64,000 nucleotides of DNA, from positions 1-64,000 of the forward strand of contig NZ_UWYY01000010.1 in the NCBI RefSeq assembly GCF_900608595.1, written 5' to 3'. The notes under the pieces were generated by a model, which saw only the letters and a list, made by a program, of their open reading frames with translations, searched no databases and was not told the origin of the DNA. A program made the position numbers and the translations under genes. Below are positions 35,279 through 44,325 of the stretch, piece by piece (positions within the stretch are counted from its first letter, which is position 1; each line of letters opens with the position of its first letter). This DNA is from Promicromonospora panici. GTDB taxonomy: Bacteria > Actinomycetota > Actinomycetes > Actinomycetales > Cellulomonadaceae.

Positions 35279-36046
35279 TCAGGGCGCGCCTGTGGTGTCC
35301 AGGATCTCGGCTCGTGCGCCGACCGGGAAGTTCACCGTCGACGTGGTGTCGAAGCCGTTGTTGCCGAAGATCTTGCCGTCGGTCCGCATCGCCGTCAGGT
35401 CGACCAGGAGGAGCCCGAGGGTGGGCACGATCTTCTCCCGCCAGACGAACAGCGTGAGCCCGTCCCGCAGACCGACGTGGTGGCACCGGTCGGTATCCGC
35501 CAGCCCTTGTTCGACGCCGCGCAGGCAGTGCCACGTGTAGAGGTCGGGCGTGAGGTAGATGTGCTCGTACTCCTCGTTCGGCGAGTACGTGTACCGGTTG
35601 CGGAACCCGACAAGCTCCGTGGTCGGGGCGTGCGGCGGCGCCGTCGTCCCGGCGACCCGACCGTGCCGGATCCGCGCCGTGACGCCGGTCGGGTCGTCGC
35701 CCCGCTGGACGCGCGTGTAGGCGGACTCGGCGCGGACCACGTCCGTCGGGAGCTCGCCCTCGACGAGGGTCACGAGCCCGGCGTCGGCGTCGAGCACGAA
35801 GGTCGTCGAGGTCGCGCCGGCGATGCCGTCCACGAGGTAGAGGCCGCTGCGGAGCGACGTCACGCGGACCGGCGCCTCGGCGTCCTCGCCCCACCGGGCG
35901 ACGCCGTCGGCGAGGGTGAGTGTCAGGCGCTCCCCGAGGTCGAGCTCGAACGACGCGCCGTCGAGGTCGGAGACCGGTTCGAGGGTGTTCGCGTCGGGCG
36001 CGAACCCGTCACCGAGGGCGCCGACGGGGATGAAGGATTCGGACAT
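35279..36046 (-). CDS. moaF: MoaF-family protein
   Basis: 255 residues, ATG 36046. An N-terminal beta-rich domain (residues ~25-120) is followed by the conserved MoaF C-terminal region: RYTYSPNEEYEHIYLTPDLYTWHC, then DRCHHVGLRDGLTLFVWREKIVPTLG and DGKIFGNNGFD. MoaF was named in the Klebsiella monoamine regulon, next to tyramine oxidase, and its role is not established. Here too it directly follows the copper amine oxidase gene on the same strand. Confidence 0.82.
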   Translation of the reverse strand: MSESFIPVGALGDGFAPDANTLEPVSDLDGASFELDLGERLTLTLADGVARWGEDAEAPVRVTSLRSGLYLVDGIAGATSTTFVLDADAGLVTLVEGELPTDVVRAESAYTRVQRGDDPTGVTARIRHGRVAGTTAPPHAPTTELVGFRNRYTYSPNEEYEHIYLTPDLYTWHCLRGVEQGLADTDRCHHVGLRDGLTLFVWREKIVPTLGLLLVDLTAMRTDGKIFGNNGFDTTSTVNFPVGARAEILDTTGAP

Positions 36047-36080
36047 GGAGTGCTCACCTTGCTCTCGGAGGGATGGTTCA

Positions 36081-36124
36081 GTGCCGGGCTGGTGCCGGGC
36101 TGGTGCCGGGCTGGTGCCGGGCTG
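36081..36124. repeat. Four tandem copies of an 11-bp unit
   Basis: GTGCCGGGCTG repeated exactly four times without a gap, filling the space right after the amine oxidase stop (36127) and before moaF (start 36046). The unit is not a multiple of three and could change in copy number by slippage. Confidence 0.95.
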
Positions 36125-36126
36125 GA

Positions 36127-38181
36127 TCAGTGCTGGCAGCGGCAGTTGTCCCCGCCGCCGCAGCATCCGTTGTCAGACGTCGCCGCGGTCGCGGGCGTCG
36201 TCGCGGGGGAGCAGTGGCCGGGCGCGCCGTCGGGCAGGTCCAACGCCGGGTTGCGGTCCAGGAAGCCGTACGGCTTGAGGACGAAGCCGGAGTAGTCGAC
36301 GGGCATGACCGGCCAGTCCTCGGGCCGCGGGACGTGGGTGGGACCGAAGACGTGCCACAGCACGAGGTCCGTCCCGTCGAGGTCGCGGTCCGCGCTCGTC
36401 CAGGCGGGCAGCCCCGCGCCCCCGGCGTGCGCGTTCGGGTACGGGCCGGCGGGGAACCGCTCGTCGGCGTCGAACACGGTGGCCCACAGGTGCTTGGTCG
36501 CGAACGTCGCCCGGTCGTGCACCGTGGCCTCCGGCTGGGCCATCAGCACCGGGCCGCCCTGCGGCACCAGGTGGTACGCGGTCGGCCGGCCGACGTGGTT
36601 GCGGCGGTGCGCGCTGGCGACCTCCCACACCCGCCCGGACGCCGGGTCGGCCAGGCGGGCCGCCTCCGACTCCCGGGCGAGCTGCCGGCTGCGCCACGTG
36701 AACGCGTTGCCGTACGGGTTGTCCTCCCCCGTGGGGATCCCGACGACGTCCACCTCGTGCAGGGTGTTGTCCTCGCCGTCGACGGCGAGGTCTAGGCGCG
36801 CGCAGAACAGGTGCTGGTGGACGGGCGCGAAGATGCCCGGCGCGATCTCCGGGGCGTGCGGGTTCGCACTGCCGGGAACCCCCGCGCCGGCGAACACGAT
36901 GCCGGTCGCCTTGGCCTCGACCTGGATCGTGCCGTCGAGGTAGAAGTACCAGAAGAACCCGTAGTCGTAGTTGCCGATGGTCGCGAAGTAGCTGATGACG
37001 AGGCGCCGGCCACGCCGGACCTCCGGATTGCCGGCCAGGTCGGTGTGCTTCCAGAGGATGCCGTGGTCCTCCTCGTGCAGGCACACGACCTGCGGGATCC
37101 GCACCGGGTTGCCGCGGTCGTCGGCGACGAACCCGTCGAAGTAGTGGATGACGCCGAGGCAGTCACAGCCGAGCGCGAGCGAGTTGGCGTTCTTGCCCAG
37201 CAGATACTCGCCTGCGTCGAAGTAGCTGATCCAGTGCCGGGTGCTCGACGTGTCGCCGTAGGGCACCACCATCTCGGGGACGCTCCCGCGATGGAGCACC
37301 GAGCGCTGCTCGGCCTCCTCGCCGGTACCGTCGCGGAACGTCACGGTGTTGAGCACCAGCCCTTCGCGGGCGTTGAACCCGACCCGGAAGCGCCAGTTCT
37401 CCCAGCGCACCTCGGAACCCTCGACGGAGAAGCTCGGCCCTTCCGGCTGGGTGATCTCGATGGGTTTGAGGGTCTCGCGCGCGGGTCCGTGCGCCGCGAG
37501 CGAGTAGTCGCCCGACGCCATCGGCACGGGCGTGTCGCCGTCGTCCTCGACCCGGATCGCGCGGCCCTCCGTGAGGTCGATGTGCACGACGAGGCCCTCG
37601 ACCGGGTGCGCCCACGGGCTGTCGTCGGGATGGGTGCGCAGGAACGTCAGCGACCGGATCACCCGGCGTCCCACCTCGTCCGCGCGCCCGAAGAACCCGG
37701 GCGCGAGCGGTGCGCAGAACGCGTCCTCGATGTACTCCTCGAGGCCACGCCGGCGCATCGCCTCCTGCCACTCGGGTGTGGCCCGCGCGATCTCCGCCGC
37801 CGCGTCGTACTCCTCGAACAGGTACTGCGGCTGCCCGTAGGGCGGGCGGTCGTTCTCGAGGACCGTGTGCGCCTCGACACGCCGGTGTGTCACCGACACC
37901 ACCGCCTCGCTCGCCCGGCCGGTGCCGCGGTCCAGAAGCGTGACCACGACGCGTCGGTCGATCGGCGCGCCGGGACGCCACGCCGTGACCTCCTCCTTGG
38001 CCGGCTCGACCGGGAGCAGCTGCGGGACGCGCGTGTCCGCGCCGAGCAGCCCTTCGGCGACGAGCACGTCGCGCGCCGTGGCGATCTCGCCGTCCGTGAG
38101 GGGGTCGAGCGGGTGGACGACGCGCGACGGCATCGTCACGCGTGAGCCGTGCGTGTGCGTGATGTCGGGGAGGTGCGTCAT
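36127..38181 (-). CDS. tynA: Copper-containing primary-amine oxidase (tyramine oxidase-like)
   Basis: 684 residues. The topaquinone precursor is Tyr405 in ATIGNYDYG; the catalytic base Asp322 lies in SYFDAGEYLLG; copper His are in VHQHLFCARLDL and further downstream (ATVFDADERF, HVFGPTHVPRPEDWP region closes the fold). Converts primary amines to aldehyde, NH3 and H2O2. No signal peptide, so cytoplasmic as in other actinobacteria. The AraC gene upstream and the homoprotocatechuate genes nearby favour tyramine or a similar arylethylamine. Oddity: a 30-residue tail ending in a Cys-rich SDNGCCGGGDNCRCQH. Confidence 0.9.
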   Translation of the reverse strand: MTHLPDITHTHGSRVTMPSRVVHPLDPLTDGEIATARDVLVAEGLLGADTRVPQLLPVEPAKEEVTAWRPGAPIDRRVVVTLLDRGTGRASEAVVSVTHRRVEAHTVLENDRPPYGQPQYLFEEYDAAAEIARATPEWQEAMRRRGLEEYIEDAFCAPLAPGFFGRADEVGRRVIRSLTFLRTHPDDSPWAHPVEGLVVHIDLTEGRAIRVEDDGDTPVPMASGDYSLAAHGPARETLKPIEITQPEGPSFSVEGSEVRWENWRFRVGFNAREGLVLNTVTFRDGTGEEAEQRSVLHRGSVPEMVVPYGDTSSTRHWISYFDAGEYLLGKNANSLALGCDCLGVIHYFDGFVADDRGNPVRIPQVVCLHEEDHGILWKHTDLAGNPEVRRGRRLVISYFATIGNYDYGFFWYFYLDGTIQVEAKATGIVFAGAGVPGSANPHAPEIAPGIFAPVHQHLFCARLDLAVDGEDNTLHEVDVVGIPTGEDNPYGNAFTWRSRQLARESEAARLADPASGRVWEVASAHRRNHVGRPTAYHLVPQGGPVLMAQPEATVHDRATFATKHLWATVFDADERFPAGPYPNAHAGGAGLPAWTSADRDLDGTDLVLWHVFGPTHVPRPEDWPVMPVDYSGFVLKPYGFLDRNPALDLPDGAPGHCSPATTPATAATSDNGCCGGGDNCRCQH

Positions 38182-38281
38182 CGAGGTCCTCGGTCGAGCG
38201 GGCGGTCCGCCCAGTATCGGGACCCCGCAGACCGCCGGTCATGACGATGGGCGCTCGAGGGTTGACGCAGGGAGAACAGCG

Positions 38282-39214
38282 TCAGCGCGCGGTCCGGTAC
38301 TCCCGCGGGGGCACGCCGAACTCCGTCTTGAACGCCCGGCTGAAGTGCGCGGCGTCGACGAATCCCCAGCGGGCCGCGATCGCGGAGACGGGGGCGTCGG
38401 CGAGCTGGGGAGCGACGAGATCGCGCCGGCAGTGTTCGAGCCGGCGCTGCCGGACCCACGCGGCGACGGTCGTCCCCGTCTCGTGGAACAGCGCGTGCAG
38501 GTGCCGGGTCGAGATGAAGTGCGCCGCGGCGATCGACGTCGGCGTGAGATCGGCGGACCCGAGCCGCTGCTCGATGTACGTCCGGATGCGGTCGAGGAGC
38601 TCTTCGTGGGGGTCGCGGGACGGCGAGCGCCCGAGCTCGGCGGCGAACAGCGTCGAGACGAGGTCCAGCGTGCTGTGGGCCAGCCGGAGCCCGGGTGCCT
38701 GCTCGAGCTGTTCGATGTGGTCGCACAGGTGGGTGAGGAACGGGGCGACGATCGCCCCCACGCCGGTACTCCCGCCGAGCCGGACGGCGGTGAGCTGCCC
38801 GACCAGGCCGGCGGGCAGCTCGATGCGGTTGTGGGGGAACATCACCACGAGCGAGCGGAAGTCGCGGTCGAACTCGAGCGTGTACGGCCGCTGCGTGTCG
38901 TACACGGCGAGGTCACCGGGGCGCAGCACCGTTTCCCGGCCGTCCTGGACGAGCAGGCCGGTACCGGTCAGCATGAGGCTCACCTTGAACGAGGCGAGGT
39001 TGTCGCGCGCCGCGTGCTGCGACGTCCGCTCGACGACGTGCTGGCCGCCGTGGAGGTCGCTGACGTGCACGTCATCGACCGTCACTGCCCGCACGACCCC
39101 CCGGAAGGAGTCCGGCGCGCCGCTCGACAGGTGCAGCGGCAGGAAGACGTCCCCGACCACGGCCCGGTAGGCCTCGAAGCTCGGCGTGACGTGGGTGGCG
39201 AGCCTGCCGGTCAT
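38282..39214 (-). CDS. AraC-family activator (FeaR-like)
   Basis: 310 residues with GAGGGGAG before the ATG. The N-terminal ~190 residues form an AraC-binding-like/cupin sensor (FKVSLMLTGTGLLVQDGRETVLRPGDLAVYDTQRPYTLEF). The C-terminal double HTH reads LTPTSIAAAHFISTRHLHALFHETGTTVAAWVRQRRLEHCRRDL and FVDAAHFSRAFKTEFGVPPREYR. The type resembles FeaR, the activator of phenylethylamine/tyramine oxidase genes, and its gene precedes the amine oxidase by 100 bp on the same strand. Confidence 0.88.
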   Translation of the reverse strand: MTGRLATHVTPSFEAYRAVVGDVFLPLHLSSGAPDSFRGVVRAVTVDDVHVSDLHGGQHVVERTSQHAARDNLASFKVSLMLTGTGLLVQDGRETVLRPGDLAVYDTQRPYTLEFDRDFRSLVVMFPHNRIELPAGLVGQLTAVRLGGSTGVGAIVAPFLTHLCDHIEQLEQAPGLRLAHSTLDLVSTLFAAELGRSPSRDPHEELLDRIRTYIEQRLGSADLTPTSIAAAHFISTRHLHALFHETGTTVAAWVRQRRLEHCRRDLVAPQLADAPVSAIAARWGFVDAAHFSRAFKTEFGVPPREYRTAR

Positions 39215-39316
39215 CGGCGTCTCCCCTCTCTGGAGCGACTTCGTTGTCGGCGTCCGCGCAGTTGACGGTAGTCTCCCGGCCGGCGCCTTTCAAGGATGAC
39301 GAACTGCCGGCCGCCG

Positions 39317-40780
39317 TCAGGCCGGGGTGAGCGTGTACTTGGTCTGGAGGTACTCGTGGATGCCCTCGGTGCCGCCCTCGCGGCCGAGGCCGGACATCTT
39401 CCAGCCGCCGAACGGCGCCGCGGCGTTGGACACGACGCCGACGTTGAGGCCCATCATCCCGGTCTCCAGCCGCTCGATCATGCGCTGGCCGCGGGACAGG
39501 CTCTCGGTGTAGACGTACGACACGAGCCCGTACTCGGTGCTGTTGGCCAGCGCCACCGCCTCGTCCTCGGTGTCGAACGTGGTGATCGCGAGCACCGGGC
39601 CGAAGATCTCCTCGCGCAGGATGTCGCTGCCGGGCGCGACGCCGGTGAGCACCGTCGGCTCGAAGAAGGTGCCCGGCCGGTCGACGCGGGAGCCGCCGGT
39701 GGTGAGCTCGGCGCCGCGGGCCACGGCGTCCTTGACCAGGGCCTCGGCCTTGGCGACGGCGTTGCCGTCCACGAGCGGGCCGATGGTCGCGCCGGACTCG
39801 GTGCCGCGGCCGATCACGAAGTCGTTCACCGCGGCGGTGACCCGGCGGGCGAACTCGTCGGCGACCGAGGAGTGCACGATGAAGCGGTTCGCCGCCGTGC
39901 ACGCCTGCCCGATGTTGCGGAACTTCGCGGCGAGGGCGCCGGTGATCGCCTGGTCCAGGTCGGCGTCCTCGAAGACCACGAAGGGCGCGTTGCCGCCCAG
40001 CTCCATCGAGGTGCGCAGGACGCCGTCCGCCGCCTGGACCAGGAGCTTGCGGCCCACCGGCGTCGACCCCGTGAAGGACAGCTTGCGCAGCCGCGGGTCG
40101 GCGATGATCGGGCCCGAGACGGCGCCCGAGCTGGACGTCGTGATCACGTTGACCACGCCGTCGGGCAGGCCGGCGTCCTGCAGCAGCTTCGCGAGGTACA
40201 GGGTGGTCAGCGGCGTCAGTGCTGCGGGCTTGATGACCACCGTGCAGCCTGCCGCGAGGGCGGGAGCGATCTTGCGCGTGGCCATGGCCAGGGGGAAGTT
40301 CCACGGGGTGATGAGGTAGCAGGGTCCCACGGGGTGCTGGCTGACGATCATGCGCCCGGTGCCCTCGGGGTTGGGCCCGTAGCGGCCGGTCACCCGCACG
40401 GCCTCCTCGGAGAACCAGCGCAGGAACTCGCCGCCGTACGCCACCTCGCCGCGCGCCTCCGCGAGCGGCTTGCCCATCTCGAGCGTCATCAGGAGGGCGA
40501 AGTCCTCCTTGCGGTCCTGCAGGAGGTCGAACGCGCGGCGCAGGATCTCGCCGCGGGTCCGGGCGGGCGTGGCCGCCCAGTCGGCCGCCGCGGCGGCCGC
40601 GGCGTCGAGCGCGGCCATGCCGTCGTCCGCGTCGGCGTCGGCGATGGTCCGGATGGTCTCGCCCGTCGACGGGTCCTCGACCGTGAGGGTGGCGCTCGCG
40701 GCGGCGGGCCGCCACCGGCCGCCGATGAGCAGGCCGTCGGGGACGGTGGCGAGCAGGTCGGCCTCGCGGGTGCTGGTCAT
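39317..40780 (-). CDS. gabD: NAD(P)-dependent succinate-semialdehyde dehydrogenase
   Basis: 487 residues; ATG overlaps the stop of the flavin monooxygenase (ATGA). Motifs TPWNFPLAMATRKIAPALAAGCT, FTGSTPVGRKLL, MELGGNAPFVVF and FRNIGQACTAANRFIVH (nucleophile Cys) match the SSADH group closely. In this cluster it would finish 4-hydroxyphenylacetate catabolism by oxidising the succinic semialdehyde released by HpaI to succinate; it could also act on the aldehyde from the amine oxidase. Confidence 0.88.
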   Translation of the reverse strand: MTSTREADLLATVPDGLLIGGRWRPAAASATLTVEDPSTGETIRTIADADADDGMAALDAAAAAAADWAATPARTRGEILRRAFDLLQDRKEDFALLMTLEMGKPLAEARGEVAYGGEFLRWFSEEAVRVTGRYGPNPEGTGRMIVSQHPVGPCYLITPWNFPLAMATRKIAPALAAGCTVVIKPAALTPLTTLYLAKLLQDAGLPDGVVNVITTSSSGAVSGPIIADPRLRKLSFTGSTPVGRKLLVQAADGVLRTSMELGGNAPFVVFEDADLDQAITGALAAKFRNIGQACTAANRFIVHSSVADEFARRVTAAVNDFVIGRGTESGATIGPLVDGNAVAKAEALVKDAVARGAELTTGGSRVDRPGTFFEPTVLTGVAPGSDILREEIFGPVLAITTFDTEDEAVALANSTEYGLVSYVYTESLSRGQRMIERLETGMMGLNVGVVSNAAAPFGGWKMSGLGREGGTEGIHEYLQTKYTLTPA

Positions 40781-42723
40781 GCGTTCTCCTGGGTAGTCGT
40801 GGTGTGCTGCGGGAGCAGTGCCCCGGCGAAGAAGGAGCTGAGCTCGTCCCGCGCGCTCAGCGGCAGGACGGCGGCCACGTACTGGTCGGGCCGCACGACG
40901 ACGACGGCACCGCCGCGGCTGATACCGCGCCGCTCGAAGATGTCCTGGGCCGGGTCGGTGGCGTACACCTTCTCGTAGTCGATCAGCCCGAACGGGCCCA
41001 CCCGGGGCTTGAAGACCTCGGGCACGTCGGCGAACTCCACACCGAAGTGGTCCTGCTGGTAGACGACCTTGACGTCGAGCACGGAGTCCGGGTCGGTCCC
41101 GGCCGGGGTAGACCGCAGCAGCGGTGAGTCGGGCGCGCTGCCCAGCCACTCGGCCCAGTCCCGCAGGGCCGAGGGCTCGCCCGGGGCGGCGGCGTCGGCG
41201 AACGCGTAGATCCGCCACCGCCCGTCGGCGCGGGCGTGGTGGCCCAGGTGGGCGGGATTGCCCTCGGCCACGCGCTCGACGGGGGCGGACTTGAACCGCT
41301 TGCCGACCGGGAAGCCCGTGGCGAGCTCCTGATGGACCGGCTCGGCCACGATCATGGACGGTTGGTACTGGGTCATGAACCCGCACGGGAACTCCTGGGT
41401 CTTGACGTAGAAATCCTCCAGGTACGTCGGGTCGGGCAGGTCCTCGGGGGGCGTGGCCATGAGGCGCGACCACTCGCGGTCGAAGTCGATGAGGTTCTGC
41501 GCGACGACCTGCCGTTCCGCCGAGTAGGTGGCCAGCAGGGCCTCCGGCGCCCGGCCCGTCAGCACGTGCGCCAGCTTCCAGGCGATGTTCCAGCCGTCCT
41601 GCATCGACACGTTCATGCCCTGTCCGGCCTTCGCGCTGTGCGTGTGGCAGGCGTCGCCGGTGAGGAACACCCGCGGCGTGCGGACGCCGGTGAGCTCGGC
41701 GGGTACGTCGTCGAACCCGTCGGTGACGCGGTGGCCGACCTCGTAGACGCTGTGCCACGGCACGTCCTTCACGTCCAGCGTGTACGGGTGCAGGATCCGG
41801 TTCGCCCGGGCGATGACCTCGTCGAGGCTCGTCGCGCGGATCCGGGCGCCCTCGCCCGGCGGCACCTCGCCGAGGTCGACGTACCAGCGGGCCAGGTAGC
41901 CGCCCTCGCGCGGGATGAGGAGGATGGACCCGCCGTCGTGCGACTGGATGGCGCACTTGGTGCGCACGTCCGGGAAGTCGGACACGGCCAGCACGTCCAT
42001 CACGCCCCAGGCGTGGTTGGCCTTGTCGCCCACCGGTTTGCGCCCGATCGCCTCCCGGACGGCGCTGTGCGCCCCGTCCGAGCCGATGACGTAGCGGGCG
42101 CGCACCGTGCGCTGCGTGCCCTCGCGCGGCCCGGCGGTGTGCCGGAGCGTCACGGTGACCGGGTGCGCGCGGCCCTCGTCCGGGCCGTCCGCCGCCTCTG
42201 CCGCGTCCGCCACCGTGAGTCCCACGACCTCCAGGCCGTAGTCCGGGGTCACCCGCGCAGGCGCCCGGGCCGCCACCTCGGCGAAGTAGTCGAGCACCCG
42301 CGCCTGGTTGACGATCAGGTGCGGGAACTCGCTGATCCCCGTGGCGTCGTCCGGCGGGACGGCGCCACGGACGATGTGGGTCGGCCGCTCCGGGTCGGGC
42401 TTCCAGAACGCCATCTCGGTGATCCGGTAGGCCTCGGCGGTGATCCGCTCGGCGAACCCGAACGCCTGGAACGTCTCGACGCTGCGCGCCTGGATGCCGT
42501 CGGCCTGGCCCATCTCGAGGCGCCCGGCCCGCCGCTCGACGATGTGCGTACGGATGCCGGGGAACTGCGCGAGCTGGGCGGCGGCGATCATGCCCGCCGG
42601 GCCGCTGCCGACGATGAGCACGTCGACCTCGTCCGGCAGCTCGGCGGGCCGCTCGAGACCGTAGCCCGCCGCGGGCTGCACCCGCGGGTTGCCGGATACG
42701 TAGCCGTGATGGTGGAACTGCAT
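40777..42723 (-). CDS. FAD-dependent aromatic monooxygenase (phenol/3-hydroxybenzoate hydroxylase type)
   Basis: 648 residues. FAD motif VGSGPAGMIAAAQLAQ (~37), DG motif IGSDGAHSAVREAIG, and GD motif RVFLTGDACHTHSAKAGQGMNVSMQDGWNIAWKLA, then a C-terminal thioredoxin-like dimerisation domain. Length and the Gly-Asp region match the phenol 2-monooxygenase/3-hydroxybenzoate 4-monooxygenase group, single-component NAD(P)H enzymes that add OH ortho to a phenol. In this locus the natural task would be 4- or 3-hydroxyphenylacetate to homoprotocatechuate, replacing two-component HpaBC. Confidence 0.87.
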   Translation of the reverse strand: MQFHHHGYVSGNPRVQPAAGYGLERPAELPDEVDVLIVGSGPAGMIAAAQLAQFPGIRTHIVERRAGRLEMGQADGIQARSVETFQAFGFAERITAEAYRITEMAFWKPDPERPTHIVRGAVPPDDATGISEFPHLIVNQARVLDYFAEVAARAPARVTPDYGLEVVGLTVADAAEAADGPDEGRAHPVTVTLRHTAGPREGTQRTVRARYVIGSDGAHSAVREAIGRKPVGDKANHAWGVMDVLAVSDFPDVRTKCAIQSHDGGSILLIPREGGYLARWYVDLGEVPPGEGARIRATSLDEVIARANRILHPYTLDVKDVPWHSVYEVGHRVTDGFDDVPAELTGVRTPRVFLTGDACHTHSAKAGQGMNVSMQDGWNIAWKLAHVLTGRAPEALLATYSAERQVVAQNLIDFDREWSRLMATPPEDLPDPTYLEDFYVKTQEFPCGFMTQYQPSMIVAEPVHQELATGFPVGKRFKSAPVERVAEGNPAHLGHHARADGRWRIYAFADAAAPGEPSALRDWAEWLGSAPDSPLLRSTPAGTDPDSVLDVKVVYQQDHFGVEFADVPEVFKPRVGPFGLIDYEKVYATDPAQDIFERRGISRGGAVVVVRPDQYVAAVLPLSARDELSSFFAGALLPQHTTTTQENA

Positions 42724-42769
42724 CGTTCTTCCGTTCTGTTCGTGGGCCTGCTCGTGGGGCGTGGCCGCT

Positions 42770-44149
42770 TCAGGCCCGGGCGAGGCCGTAGATCGGGCTG
42801 GCGGCCTGCTGCTCCTCGTGGTCCGGGCCGAGCGGGATACCCGTGCGGTCCCGCAGGAGCAGCGTCGCGGCGAGCCCGATCACCGTCATGCCGGCGAGAT
42901 ACAGCGTCACCGACGTCGTCGTGCCCGTCGACTGCACCAGCGCCGTCGCGATGGTGGGGGCGAACGCCCCGCCCAGGATCGACCCGATCGCGTACGAGAT
43001 CGAGACGCCGGAGAACCGGATCGACGCCGGGAACAGCTCGGCGTAGAGCGCCGCCTGCGGGCCGTAGGTGACGCCGAGACCGACCGAGAGAAAGGCCAGG
43101 GCGAGCACCAGCGAGCCGAACGTTGCGCTGTTGACCAAGGGGAACAGAGCCAGTACTCCGGCGAGCTGCAGCGTGAAGCCGATGACGTAGGTGGTGCGGC
43201 GCCCGAGACGGTCGGACACGGCGCCCCCCAGCCACGTCGCCACGAGCCAGACGACGGCGGAGATCGTCACGGCCCACAGGACCGGCCCCTGGCCCATCCC
43301 GACGGGCCCCTCCGGATCGGACGCGTAACGCTGGATGTATCCGCCGGTGGTCATGTAGCCGACGGCGTTGTTACCCGCGAAGACCAGCGCGGCCACGATC
43401 ACCAGCGGTGTGTGCCTGCGGAAGAGGCGCAGCAGCGGCTGCCGGGTCGTCTCCGCGCGCTGCGCGATCTCGACGAACACCGGGCTCTCCTCGACGCTGC
43501 GCCGCACCCAGTACCCGATCCCGATCAGCACGACGCTCAGCAGGAACGGGACGCGCCAGCCCCAGGCGAGGAAGGCGTCGCCCGGGGCGACGGCGGTCAT
43601 GATCCCCAGCACGGCCGACGCGAGCAGCAGGCCGAGCGGGACGCCGATCTGCGGCGAGGCGCCGAACAGGCCGCGCCGCTTGACCGGCGCGTGCTCGCAC
43701 GACATGAGCACCGCCCCGCCCCACTCGCCGCCCGCCGAGATGCCCTGGAGGATCCGGAGCAGCACCAGCAGGACGGGAGCCGTGACGCCGATCTGCGCGT
43801 ACGTCGGCAGGAGGCCGATGAGCGCGGTCGCCACGCCCATGAGCACCAGGGTGACCACGAGCACCAGCCGCCGCCCGTACTTGTCACCGAGATGCCCGGC
43901 GATGAACGCCCCGAGCGGGCGGAACAGGAAGCTCACGCCCACCGACCCGAAGGCCAGCAGGGTGCCGAGGCTCGACCCCGCCGGCTCGAAGAACAGCTGG
44001 CCGAAGACGAGTCCGGCCGCCGAGGCGTAGATGAAGAAGTCGTACCACTCGACGGTCGTGCCGACGACGGTCGCCAGGACGACACGACGGCGCTCGCGGG
44101 CCGAGGGGGAGCGGGCCGCGGTGGGTCCGTCCGGGGCTAGGCGTGACAT
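42770..44149 (-). CDS. MFS transporter, MHS family
   Basis: 459 residues, twelve transmembrane helices, AAAGGAG before the ATG. TTVEWYDFFIYASAAGLVFGQLFF, GDKYGRRLVLVVTLVLMG and RILQGISAGGEWGGAVL are signatures of the MHS branch (ShiA, PcaT, KgtP). It probably imports an aromatic acid or amine for the adjacent cluster. First gene of the minus-strand run monooxygenase - SSADH. Confidence 0.88.
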   Translation of the reverse strand: MSRLAPDGPTAARSPSARERRRVVLATVVGTTVEWYDFFIYASAAGLVFGQLFFEPAGSSLGTLLAFGSVGVSFLFRPLGAFIAGHLGDKYGRRLVLVVTLVLMGVATALIGLLPTYAQIGVTAPVLLVLLRILQGISAGGEWGGAVLMSCEHAPVKRRGLFGASPQIGVPLGLLLASAVLGIMTAVAPGDAFLAWGWRVPFLLSVVLIGIGYWVRRSVEESPVFVEIAQRAETTRQPLLRLFRRHTPLVIVAALVFAGNNAVGYMTTGGYIQRYASDPEGPVGMGQGPVLWAVTISAVVWLVATWLGGAVSDRLGRRTTYVIGFTLQLAGVLALFPLVNSATFGSLVLALAFLSVGLGVTYGPQAALYAELFPASIRFSGVSISYAIGSILGGAFAPTIATALVQSTGTTTSVTLYLAGMTVIGLAATLLLRDRTGIPLGPDHEEQQAASPIYGLARA

Positions 44150-44170
44150 CGCATGACTCCTTTGTCATCC

Positions 44171-44194
44171 GGGCCCGCCGTCGTCGGCGGGCCC
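44171..44194. promoter_or_regulatory. Strong hairpin in the 5' leader of the MFS gene
   Basis: GGGCCCGCCG (44171-44180) pairs perfectly with 44185-44194 across a TCGT loop, ending 22 bp before the MFS start and just above its ribosome site. It could be an attenuator or mRNA stabiliser. Confidence 0.5.
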
Positions 44195-44245
44195 GTCGTA
44201 GAGGGCTCGGCCGGAGGGCGGCCTTGCCGGGTTCCCGTCGACCAT

Positions 44246-44263
44246 ATACGATCTGTGATACGA
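44246..44263. promoter_or_regulatory. ATACGA direct repeat between divergent aromatic operons
   Basis: ATACGA at 44246 and again at 44258, a 12-bp period, in an AT-rich island of the 176-bp gap between the MFS and FAH-RraA starts. This is a candidate operator for the GntR regulator encoded two genes downstream; it overlaps -10-like words (TATACG). Confidence 0.4.
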
Positions 44264-44325
44264 AGCGCCAGGGGTCGTGGAAGACCGGCGGCCGAATGAC
44301 CGGCAGATGACGGGCAAGGGAGCTC

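Noticed and set aside
36081..36124. 11-bp tandem repeats as a small CRISPR
   Set aside because: Units abut with no spacers and are too short.
42770..44149. MFS gene as a drug exporter
   Set aside because: Motifs fit the MHS substrate:H+ symporters and the aromatic cluster context favours import.
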